Shown one piece after another: positions 33,896 to 44,300 of a stretch of DNA of 64,000 nt. Source of the stretch: Echinarachnius parma. Lineage: Eukaryota; Echinodermata; Echinoidea; Clypeasteroida; Echinarachniidae. The DNA lies in assembly GCA_037951105.1 (NCBI GenBank), contig JBAMJV010003019.1, positions 234,001 through 298,000 of the forward strand. Reading direction: 5' to 3'. The notes under the pieces are model-generated. The model was not told where the DNA came from, made no database searches, and was given only the letters and a program-made list of their open reading frames with translations. Position 1 is the stretch's first letter; every line of letters begins with the position of its first letter. The translations under genes were made by a program, and so were the position numbers.

Positions 33896-36706
33896 TTCTT
33901 CTTCTTCTTCTTCCTTGGTAGTGCAGACTTCATGACTGAAGATTACGCACTGCGTGTGGTGCACATACAGTATAGTACAGTGAACGCAAACAAAATAAAC
34001 AAAACAAAAACAAAAACAGAGACGCGACAGCACAATAAAACACAAACAACGTGGGGGGGGGGGGGGGGTGGGCGTTTAGATGCAGGCGGCCCTCACTGCT
34101 GCTGCTCTGAATGCATCGAGTGAAGGGAAGGCTGCTGGGTCAATTTTTAACGCGTTCCAGTCCTTGATAGTGCGAGGGAAGAAGGATGATGAGCACACTT
34201 GAGAGCTGCATTGTGGGGTGAAAAATCTACTCCCATGTCCTCTGGTGCTTGTTGTTAGTGTGGTAAGGTGGTCATTCCAGGGTACGTCTACTAGCCCAAA
34301 TCGAATCTTGTAGAGCATCGCTAGTCGGCCCTGTAGCCTCCTGTTCTGTAAGGATTGCCATTTGAGCCTGTTCATAAGGTCTGTGACACTTGCTCTGCGG
34401 TCGAAGGTGCTCGTGACGAACCTGGCGCTGTTCCGTTGCACCTGCTCTACTTTTCTTATGTTTCTTTGTGTGTGGGGGTCCCATACGGAGGCTGCGTACT
34501 CCGTTATTGGTCTCACGTATGTCTTGTAGGTCGCCTCTTTGATCTTCCGGTTGGAGTTGCTGAAGTTGCGCTGGAGAAAAGCTCTGGTAGAGTTAGCTTT
34601 CTTTGTGATGACGTCGACATGTTGGTTGAAGTTTAGGTGACTATCAACATGAAGACCAAGATACTTGGCAGAAGACACCACTTCCAGGGTGGTTCCATGT
34701 ACTTGGTAGGGGAAAATGATGGGATGCCTTTTCTTAGTGATGCGAATGACTTGGCATTTCGAGGGATGGAACTGCATCATCCAAGTCCGCTCCCACTTCT
34801 GTAGAGATTCCAGATCATCCTGCAGTAGTGCAGCGTCCCTGTCAGTTGATACTCGTCTGTACAATGCGCAGTCATCAGCGAAGAGTCGAGGTGTTGAGTG
34901 CTTCGCGCATTTAGGCAGGTCATTAATGAAGACCAAGAAGAGGAGAGGCCCGAGGACACTGCCTTGAGGCACGCCAGACGTGACTTTGGCAGTGTTGCTG
35001 GACTTGCCATCCACGATGACTTGTTGGATGCGGTCCTTGAGGAAGTCCTCTATCCACTTCAAGGTCGAGCCCCGAACGCCGTAGTTCTGGATCTTGTGGA
35101 GAAGCAGCCTATGTGATACTTTATCAAAGGCCTTGGCGAAGTCGAGAAGGATCAGATCCGTCTGACCTTTATCATCGATACCCTTGGCGAGGTCATTGAT
35201 CGTAAGAATTAGTTGAGTGTCGCAGGATCTCCTCTTCCTAAATCCATGTTGTGCATCACTGAGGATCTCCTGTGCTTCTAGGTGATTGATGATAGCACTA
35301 TGCACAACATGCTCACATAACTTACTCAGGATGGCTGTCAGGGAGATGGGTCTGTAGTTAGCCGGAGACGATCTGCTCCCCTTCTTGAAGATGGGTACGA
35401 TGAGGGCCTTTTTCCAGGCAGAGGGTACGCGACCTTGGTTCAGGGAGGCTTGGTAGAGGAGTGTGATTGCTGGGGCAATTTCCTCTGCAGTTTCTTTCAG
35501 GAGCCTGGCAGGAATCCCATCAGGTCCCGAAGCCTTGTGAGGGTTTAAGTTCTTGAGCAGTTTGACGATTCCTCTGCTGTTGATGAGGATCTGATTCATT
35601 GTCGGATGAGAGGAGGGTCCAAGATCGGGCAAGGCTGATGTGTTGTCGATGGTAAAAACAGAAGCGAACTGCTTATTTAATAGGTCAGCCTTTGACTTCG
35701 GATCACTAAACATCTGGTCTCCTTCCTTCAATGGAGCGACGCCCGTTTGGTCGCATCGCTTGGCCTTGACTATTGCCCCAAGTCTTCTGCCCCCGCCATG
35801 TTCGCTCGTGATGATGTCTTGGAGGTAGCTGTCGCTGGCCTGCCGACAAGCTGTTTGCGCCTGCTTCTTCAGCTTCCTGAATCTCCTCCAGTCTCGGTCG
35901 CTATTGGTCAATTTGGCTTTGGTGTAAGCCCTTGCTTTCCTACGGCAGATTCTCTTGGTATTGGTGTTAAACCATGGCTGACTGCATCTCGTAGAACTCA
36001 TTTTCGAGGGCACCATATTTTCAAGTGTACTCTGTAGATGGCGTTCAATACTGTCAGCAAGGATTTCGACAGGCGTTGATGTTGAGTGCAGAGATGTGAA
36101 GTTGTCTGACCATTGTCCTACTTCGTGCCGTATGTTGTCAAGATCAGCTCGATTCCACAAGTAGATTTTGTGGCGGACCGGTTTCCTCCTTCCTGCACAG
36201 ATAGACCATTCTGCAAAGATGACATCATGGTCACTCAACCCTGGCATCCCTTCACATCGGTTTAAGAGTGACGGCCTGTTGGTGATGATGACGTCCAGTG
36301 TTCGTTGGTTTCTAGTCGGAAAGTCAACCACCTGATCCATCCCTGTACGAGCCAGCATCTGCAGAAATGCTTCGCTGATGCTGTGTCGATACTGGTTGCC
36401 GGATATCTGATCAGTGACCCAATTGATGTCTGGGAGATTCACATCCCCGGCAATCCATACTGGCACACCTTGGTTGTTGGCAGAAATCTGTTCAATATGG
36501 TGGGTCAGATTGTCCATGTACAGTTGGTCAGAACTTGGCGGGCGGTACAATGCACCAATGATGATGTCCTTTTTCTCATTAATAATTTTTGCTGCTACAA
36601 GTTCTACGTCCGAATCGATCTGGATCTGCTGGCTGACGAGATTGGAACTTACTCCGAGAAGGACACCGCCGTAGCCATCTCTGCGGTCTTTCCTGACTAT
36701 TATTAA
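33896..36706 (-). mobile_element. CR1/jockey-like LINE, 5'-truncated
   Basis: It holds a long pol ORF followed by a short 3' region with a C-run and a GAA-repeat tail (33896-33913 on the plus strand). Microsatellite 3' tails are usual in CR1/L2-type LINEs. The 5' end is cut inside the endonuclease domain near 36700, beside an ATT-rich stretch, as expected for incomplete reverse transcription. I saw no clear target-site duplication. Confidence 0.85.
34076..36550 (-). CDS. LINE endonuclease/reverse transcriptase (pol), open but truncated
   Basis: The open frame of 824 residues from the first Met continues upstream without a stop to about 36700 (reading RRDGYGGVLLGVSS and IGALYRPPSSD), so about 875 codons remain. 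The apurinic-type endonuclease C-terminal half shows YRPPSSD, GDVNLPDINW (about 35-44) and SDHDV (106-110). The reverse transcriptase shows ANYRPISLT (397-405), DFAKAFD (470-476), SGVPQGSVLGP (525-535) and the catalytic FADD (557-560). The C-terminus has the SFFPRTIKDWN block typical of CR1/L2-like elements. It would nick DNA and prime reverse transcription of its own RNA. With no stops the copy looks young, but it lacks the endonuclease N-terminus and ORF1. It lies between the two host genes and is not part of either. Confidence 0.9.
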   Translation of the reverse strand: MYRPPSSDQLYMDNLTHHIEQISANNQGVPVWIAGDVNLPDINWVTDQISGNQYRHSISEAFLQMLARTGMDQVVDFPTRNQRTLDVIITNRPSLLNRCEGMPGLSDHDVIFAEWSICAGRRKPVRHKIYLWNRADLDNIRHEVGQWSDNFTSLHSTSTPVEILADSIERHLQSTLENMVPSKMSSTRCSQPWFNTNTKRICRRKARAYTKAKLTNSDRDWRRFRKLKKQAQTACRQASDSYLQDIITSEHGGGRRLGAIVKAKRCDQTGVAPLKEGDQMFSDPKSKADLLNKQFASVFTIDNTSALPDLGPSSHPTMNQILINSRGIVKLLKNLNPHKASGPDGIPARLLKETAEEIAPAITLLYQASLNQGRVPSAWKKALIVPIFKKGSRSSPANYRPISLTAILSKLCEHVVHSAIINHLEAQEILSDAQHGFRKRRSCDTQLILTINDLAKGIDDKGQTDLILLDFAKAFDKVSHRLLLHKIQNYGVRGSTLKWIEDFLKDRIQQVIVDGKSSNTAKVTSGVPQGSVLGPLLFLVFINDLPKCAKHSTPRLFADDCALYRRVSTDRDAALLQDDLESLQKWERTWMMQFHPSKCQVIRITKKRHPIIFPYQVHGTTLEVVSSAKYLGLHVDSHLNFNQHVDVITKKANSTRAFLQRNFSNSNRKIKEATYKTYVRPITEYAASVWDPHTQRNIRKVEQVQRNSARFVTSTFDRRASVTDLMNRLKWQSLQNRRLQGRLAMLYKIRFGLVDVPWNDHLTTLTTSTRGHGSRFFTPQCSSQVCSSSFFPRTIKDWNALKIDPAAFPSLDAFRAAAVRAACI

Positions 36707-36826
36707 ATGACTATTATTATTATTATGACGTACTCAGCAAATAATGAGTAACGTAGGCCTACTTGTAACTAAAAGTTTATTTAACTTGATTATGTTTGTA
36801 AAATGGAAAATGTATTCTTTTGTTAA

Positions 36827-37312
36827 AGGGAAAGTTGAGTTTTGGTAGAGAGGGCGCTAGACTACTTAATTGGTTTGTGAGGTAATGAAAAACTGAGTGT
36901 AAAATTTGAAAGAGCATAATATTTAAACAATAAAATCATCTTTGTTTGATCAAAATCGGTTCAGAAACGGCTGAAATATCCATAAATATAACAATTTGTA
37001 ATAAACCCGGGGCCCCGGGTTTATTAGAGAATTTTGAACCAGCCGTTAAAAATTCAAAAAAATGCTTCCTCTTTTCAAAAAGTTACAAAATAGGTATTTA
37101 AATAGTTGTTGGTTATTTCTCTATCTAATCACTATTTCAACAAAGCATCACATGCACAATATTTTATTCAAAATGGTTGAAACCGATGAGTGTTTAGAGA
37201 GCGCCCTCTTACGTTTTAACGGCTCTTTTTTTAATGATAACATGATTTTTAAATTTAATAAATGATTAGCTGATTTTTGCCCGCCGTTACGCAACTCGCT
37301 TAGTTGAGTAAG

Positions 37313-37350
<38 letters not shown>

Positions 37351-37488
37351 ATCTTTACTACGTCATTTGTAATTTTGTGTTCCTTTCTAGTTATAACTAT
37401 TAGTTTGTAATGTAATGATGCAGGTTTTGGTTACTAAAATTCAGTTTCACTAAAACTGTACTCTCCTTACCAGAACTCAACTATCCCT
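36827..37488 (+). mobile_element. TTAA-target MITE, family 1, copy 2
   Basis: It is flanked by TTAA (36823-36826, 37489-37492), with AGGGAAAGTTGAGTTTTGG at the left end. It matches 3085-3639 almost base for base, including the 26-bp palindrome, except for a 101-bp insertion at 37247-37347. The two copies must have moved recently. Confidence 0.9.
37247..37347 (+). mobile_element. Tiny poly-A retroposon inside the TTAA MITE
   Basis: An insert of about 66 bp plus about 35 A residues, flanked by ATGAT (37242-37246, 37348-37352), is absent from copy 1. Its body has CCCGCCGTTACGCAACTCGC and the hairpin GCTTAGTTGAGTAAGC. A-tail plus target duplication means it was copied from RNA. The source RNA is not recognised. 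Confidence 0.75.
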
Positions 37489-37689
37489 TTAAAGAAGAAT
37501 TTCCATTAATTTGGACAATGAGGGCAATGAACTCAAATTAATCAAATCAATCAATAACAATAGTCGATTTCCATTTCCCCACCAATAGGATTTTCAAAAC
37601 GATTATATAATAATTACTTTCAAAACTCTTATTCCATCAACTGTCATTTTAGGACACCATTATTTTGGCACAAAACCGACCATTCCGTT

Positions 37690-37985
37690 GTTCGACACTA
37701 CTGCACTGGCCCGGCCCCAGTGAAATTGCACTTCGTGCCAGCAAATTCGGGTGGCCCGTTTGGGCAAGGAGATTTTCAAACATGGACAAAATTAGAAAAA
37801 TCTTGTTTTCTTTCATGTCATGCTTTTGATCAGGAAAGAGTGATTTTTGGAATAGTAAAAAGTTTACTCGTGGAATGCAATTTTCGGGCCTGTACATTTT
37901 TCCTTTCGGGCCACCAAGGAAAGAAATTATTTCACTGGCCCACGGCCAACCGGGCTACTGACAAAAAAGGTAAGCGTGGAGCAAA
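37690..37985. mobile_element. GGGCAAGTA-family element upstream of bystin
   Basis: A reverse copy relative to 9101: CGACACTACTGCACTGGCCC at the left and AAAAAAGGTAAGCGTGGAGC at the right, with GGTGGCCCGTTTGGGCAAGG inside. It ends about 190 bp before the bystin start codon. Confidence 0.75.
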
Positions 37986-38178
37986 CTATTAGTATTATTG
38001 CATTTCGGTGCCACCTATTCATCGAGATACTACGGCTCTGCCGTTTCAGAATTAGCAGCGCCCTCTATCCATATCCCACATTCAGGTATCAATATCCCTT
38101 TAAAATGTACACGTGCTTCTATCCTAACTTGTTACGCAATACGGGAAGAATCGTACCTGCGCGTGTACTGGCTTAATC
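37986..38178 (+). promoter_or_regulatory. Probable bystin promoter and 5' UTR
   Basis: This repeat-free 190 bp lies between a mobile element and the bystin ATG. It includes CCCTTTAAAATGTACACGTG, and no stop-free upstream frame joins the ATG. I see no strong TATA box. The assignment rests on position. Confidence 0.4.
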
Positions 38179-38322
38179 ATGGGCAAATCAAAGAAAACTA
38201 GGTTAAAGAGAGGAGATCCATTTCAAGTCAATGAACCGCTGGCAGATCAAATAGAAAATGAAGATGCTGTTCGACTTTCGAATCGAATGAAGGAAAGAAA
38301 ACGGCAAGATGGAGACGAAAGC
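38179..38322 (+). CDS. BYSL: Bystin exon 1 (residues 1-48)
   Basis: ATG opens [16 protein letters not shown]. The exon ends DGDES at AAAGC/GTAAGT, phase 0. The basic N-terminus resembles the nucleolar-targeting start of other bystins. Confidence 0.9.
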
Positions 38323-41300
38323 GTAAGTACTATCGAATTGTTTTGTGTTGTTGATAATCGTGTATATTTGTATGAATACTGACTATGCCGTCTTGCGTAC
38401 TGCTGATACACATATTGTACATGTTGCTCCATGTATACCAGCCTCAGCGAAATAGGTTGCGGGACTTGTGTGCGGAATCGTGCAATAAAGTCGCTGCGTG
38501 ACCAGTGTGATAACGTCTGTTTGTTTGATTTTATGTTGCGTCATTTGGGCAGGAACAAGCAATGTATACACGCAATTTACTCTGCACGATACGTACTATG
38601 ACATATTGGTTGCTTAGATTTTCAATGGGTTGAGTGCTGTAATGAAACATGCATGCAGAGAGAAGAAGAAACCTGCAAAAACACTGCAAATTGCAGGCCC
38701 AATAATTGTCTTTGCAAATTTGAGGCGATTTCCCCTAATTTTCCATTGTGCGCTTGCACTGCCTGACATGACTTTGACTGTGTTTCACTTTCAACTTTCT
38801 GCGCTCAGTCATAGTCATATCATAAAACTAAAACTAAAGTTATCGGTACAGACCACATCTACAACTACAAGTACAATGTAAATGGAACTTCTGGTAGAAC
38901 CATTTACCTTACACTTACAGCAATCCACTTCGCGGTCGAAGGAGGCTTCAGGTTTTTTCCATTCTATCGATCCTCATCTTTATGGTTATTATTGTGGTCT
39001 ACCAAGTACCAATCCATGTATGGATGTAAACCATTTTCTGATTATACTTTTCAAGATTTCGGATTTGAAATGTTTTGCTATACTCACGAAAAACTTGCAA
39101 TTTCAGATAATTTTTCCATAAATGTGAACGTGTGAACGTTACGTTCATGCACGTAAGTGAATGGCAATGGGTGTATGTGTGGTACAGACTTCTTCTTCTG
39201 GTGATTCTGCTCAGGAGCAGGTCCTTATCACCATCACACCTCTCTTCTCATGGCTCTTCTTTTAAAGTCTCCATATGGGCCATTCGTAACAGAATCCAAC
39301 ATCATGATGCGTTTCCTTCCTCTTGATCTCTTTCCTGGTATTCTTCCTTCCAGTACCAGTCTGAACAAATTGTTATGTCTGATGCTGTGTGCCACCCATT
39401 TCCTCTTTCTGTTCTGGATGATTCCAATTAGTTTCCGCTCTTCTCCGACTGTCTCCAACACTCTTTCGTTGTTGATTCTATCTGTCCATTTGATTTTCAG
39501 AATGCGTCTCCAGCACCACATCTCAAAGGCTTCCAATCTGTTGATGTCTGATTTCATGATGGTCCATGCTTCAGATGCATAGAGAAGGATGCTCCATACC
39601 AGGGACTTCACTAATCTCTTTTTCAGATTGAGATTTATGCTCTGTGTGAAAAGTTCCTTCCTCTTCATGAAAGCATTCTTTGCCATTCCAATTCTAGTTC
39701 TGATCTCTTTCGAGCATCTTCCACTTTCGCAAAGCACGCTTCCCAGATACTTGAACTCTGTAACCTGTTCTAATATTTGTCCATTAATACTGATTCTCAG
39801 GTTGGATGGCAGTTTTCCAATCTTCATCACCTTGGTTTTCTTGATGTTAATCTTCATTCCATATTGTTCGCTGGTGTTATTGAGTTGTGTTACCATTTCT
39901 TGTAGTCCTTCTTCAGTGCTTGTTATCATTGCCTGGTCATCTGCATACCGCACAGCTTGAAGAGAGCAGCCACCCACTGTAATGCAGTCTTCTACTGTTT
40001 CAAGTGCCTTATTGACCATTTCTTCTACATAGATGTTGAATAAAAGAGGTGAGAGTGGGCATCCTTGTCTCACGCCTCATCCAATTGTGCCTGGACTTGA
40101 CTCCTCTCCATTGACTCTGATTGATTGGTACAGACTACAGTCGTCAAATCAAATGGCAAATGTGCACTCTGCCAAACTAAAATTAAAGACAAGTGGCAAA
40201 GCAAGCCAAAGACAGTCGAGCTGGAAATGCAATTCTGCAATATACTCAATAGTCATTACAACTAATTTATTTACATATATATGAAATTTCAAAATTACTT
40301 GATGTGTTTTACTTTTACTAGTTTGACTTTGTCTTTGACTTTGACACCTTGTCCTTGACCATGTTGACTGTTTTCTTAATTCTTTCTGCAACCACGGGAA
40401 TAGTTATTAAACTTGTACAAGTTGGCTGTCATGACTTGTGTTTCGTTTGTGACAAACTAAGTTTAATTGCAAAATTAGCATTCTCTTCGCAAATATGCCC
40501 ATGACTTGGTATGCATGACTTAAAGAACACATGCTCTAGATGCGATTTGTATAGCGCGTTAACAAATTTCTTGATGTCGTACGGCGAGGAAAAATGCAAT
40601 GGCGACTGTACGATAGCCACAGCACCCTTGCGGCCGCCTCAAGATTGCTGCAAGATTTCCCCTAAAAATGGCATCATACGGGCGCCTTATCCCAAATCGG
40701 AGCAATAGTGACCTAGAGGCTAGGCATATAAGCAGCATGCAGTTCACCCCCTGTCTTGCAGGTGTGGAACTGTACTTCACTACTTGAATACAAAAGAGAT
40801 GAAGAAGAAGGAAAAATTATCTGCAGTGCAGTGCAGTTTTCAGTCCTCCCTACTACACTCTACAGCGGTGCTGGCACAATACTAATCTAAGGATCCCTGC
40901 TTTATTTATCCCTTTAAGGGATCTAGTAACTTTGTTGACATGTGCAAAAAGTCATGAGTGGTTGATACAATGTATATATATTGTTGTTATCTGATTATCT
41001 GATCTGATATGTCCACCGGCTATTGTGTGAAAATTGGACATTATATGGCCGAGTAATGAGCAAAAATACAAAGTGATATTCACTAACTCATTGCGCTCAC
41101 TTTGTACACAGTTTTGACAATCCAGTGGATAATTTAACATCTGAACACTTCAATCATAAATATCTTTTTAACGAAAGGGAAATTTGAAAAACCAAAACCT
41201 GTCCCATGCTTTTATTGTTAATTAATACAAATACAACAAGGTATGAGGGAACTGCTAGAATTTCAATTGGATTTTGAGGATTTGGACATTGTTACTAAGT

Positions 41301-44300
41301 CCCTTTAAAGCAGAGCTCTGTAAAGCTATACTGGGATGGTGTGCTGTGCTGATGTGTTATCAGGAGGTGCTATTTATGTTTCAAGAATGTGATAAATCCA
41401 TAACGTTAATTATATATTTGCATTAAATACATGTCTGTTTTTTAAAAATTATTTTACAATCAGTTCGTCGATGAAAAGTTGTCGAGAAAAATCCTTGAGC
41501 AAGCTCGCCTACAGCAAGATGAACTAGAAGTGGAACATGGGGTACAAAGGTCAGTGATTCAATCATTCAGAGTTTGCACTTTTGAGCACAATCTACAGTA
41601 TTTATAAGTTAAAATAAACTTTCTGCAGTAAATCCCTATAAAAGATTGATGTGTACAAATCAATAGGGATTACTGCAGACAAACGTTAGGGTGGAAAGTT
41701 TTGTTTGACCAATACTGTACATGTATGTACACCCAAACCTGTCTATAAAGACCATCAAAGAGAGACCAGAACAATTGTATAAAAAATGTATAAAGACAGG
41801 TAAACTGTTTTCAAGGGAATACAAGGTCAGTAATTCAATCATTCAGAGTTTGCACTTTTGAGAAAAATCTATGTACACTCAAACCTTTCTATAAAGACCA
41901 TCGAAGGGAGGCAGAAAAATTGTATTTATGAGCAGGTGATCACATCTAAAGACAGGTAAACTGCTTTCAAGGGATTAAGGGAATACAAGATATTGGTCTT
42001 TATAGACAGGTGGTCTTTAGGTGGTTGATAGAGCAAATTTGACTAGATGTATGATTATTTTCTTTTTCTCTTGCTATCAAAAATTTCCCTTGAAAAATAA
42101 TGGTTAGCTATTAACAAGCATTTGTTGACTTTCCTTACTTTCCTAAGGCAAATTACATGTATATAAATTTTTCCACTGTATACAATTTTAAATAGTATTT
42201 TCTGAAATAACAGAATTAATGAAAAAAGGATTCAATAGAAAAAAAGTTTTAACCAAGTAAATATCTTGATTTAATGATAATATTGTTGATACTAAATGTA
42301 TAAAGAATCATATTTGTATTGTATTGAATCCACCATCTTGAATTTCAGACTCAGCACATCCAAGAGGCCTACCACAAGTCTGGGACCTGGACCTGAGAAC
42401 GAATCGGATGAGGAAGACCAAGAGGAGCTGGTCAAACATGAAGGCCAGTTCTTTGATGAGATCGTAAGTGGAATTAGTCGGTTTGTGTGGAGAAGAATTG
42501 ATATTAAAACAAGTTAGAAAGTTGCAACCACTGGATTGCCAGGGATAGAAAAAAAAAAATAGCTATGGCTAAAAATCTCTTTCTGTCCCAATTCCAATTA
42601 TTGCTAACAAAAACAAATTCCAATCAATAGCAACAGTGTGTAGAAACACAGTTGGACAGCTGTTATTTGGTGGTGACCATGCTGGTGGCTTAGCGGTTAG
42701 AGTGTCCGCCTGACCGGGTCATACCAAAGACTTTAAAAATGGTACCTTCTGCCTTCTAGCCAGGCACTCAGCATTTATAGAATTGAGAAGGGAAAGTTAA
42801 TCACACAAGTTACCAGAGGACTGGCCCCCTTCTGTAACTTTCGCTACATTTAGTAGACGTGTGGCCTAGGGCTAATGAATCGGAGAATCGCCGCCTTATG
42901 TGCCAAAAGTAGCACGGGAAGGACTTCAACAGCTGTTATTTGCAAATCAAGAACCTAAATATCACAGCATCATGAAATCTTGTTGGTCTAGAACTTGTAA
43001 TGCTTTTATAATAAATACCTTGATGACTTGTACTTTCAAAAAACATATTTGAGCTGGACCCTGGTCTAAGATGTTTTCATCGTTTCATTCCATCACCATG
43101 GGAACACACAGGATGTGGATGAGGCGGATGAGAGAGCGCTATGTACAGCAGATCATGTCAAAAAATGTCCAGATAAGGAAAACACTGGAGGACTGTTCCT
43201 TTTGTTTTATAACTTCCTTGATGACTTATTACTTTAGAGAAAATATTTTTAGCATGACACCTGTCTATCTAATATGTGTTTTTTAATTTCATTCCATCAC
43301 CATGGTACCATACAGGATGTGGATGAGGCGGATGAGAAAGCGCTACAGCAGTTCATGTCCAAGGACGCCCCAGTCAGGAGAACGCTGGCAGACATCATTA
43401 AGGACAAGCTGACGGAGAAACAGACGGAGGTAGCATCTCAGCTGTCGGGTAAATCCAAGTTAATCTATCCCCCTTGAGTAATCCTAGACTCAAAAGCTAC
43501 AAATCTATAGAGCTACCTATTGTGTTTGTAAAATAAGTATAATGTATATATTATTATGATGTTCAATGACACACTTCGTTCTCATTCTTACATCCCCATG
43601 TTCCCATGATCATACCCGATTCACCTCATTCCATACATTCCATGCCCGACCCCACTGACCCCACACATGGTCATCTCATTATATCCCCACCACCACATTG
43701 CCCAGCTTCATCCCTCAACCACCTTAGGCAAGGTTATGTAAGCCATCGAGTTGTACAGTGTACACACGTTCTGTAGTTAGATGAGATCTGAATAAAGCAC
43801 TTGCTACTTCGACTCCAATCCAAGCAGTACTGTCTCATTCCTTGCTCCTGCGTCTAGTATACTTTACATACATAAAAGTGGCGACGAGGAAAAAGCACAT
43901 GGCGTGCCCGGCCCAGTTTGACACCCAGGCTCCGAAAACCTGGTGGAAATGGGTGGAGAGTCTTGAGAACTTTATCGCCGCAGCCGAGGTACCAATAACA
44001 GACCAAATTCAGAAGGAAGCGATCTTGTTATATGTTGCTGGACCTGACGTTCAAGAGATATTCAGCATGCTGGTCGTACCAGAACCGATCGGTGATCAGA
44101 CTCTATATCACCGCACACTATATGCCCTCACGGACTATTTCAGCAAGGCACGAGCTGCCCGAGATTACGAGGTGCATTATTTACCAGCGTGGTACGGCTG
44201 CGAGATCGAGAGAACGACACGAGCTGTCGATGACCAGGAGGAGGAAAACACAGTAGGCAAGTCACCGTTCCTGACATGCGCGGTTGACAATGAGATCCGG

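Noticed and set aside
34272-36706. Plus-strand ORFs across 34.3-36.7 kb
   Set aside because: They lie antisense to the LINE pol frame, which has clear reverse transcriptase motifs.
43112-43195. Upstream exon 4 copy as a mutually exclusive alternative exon
   Set aside because: A 4-base insertion breaks the frame and there is no donor site, so it cannot substitute for exon 4.
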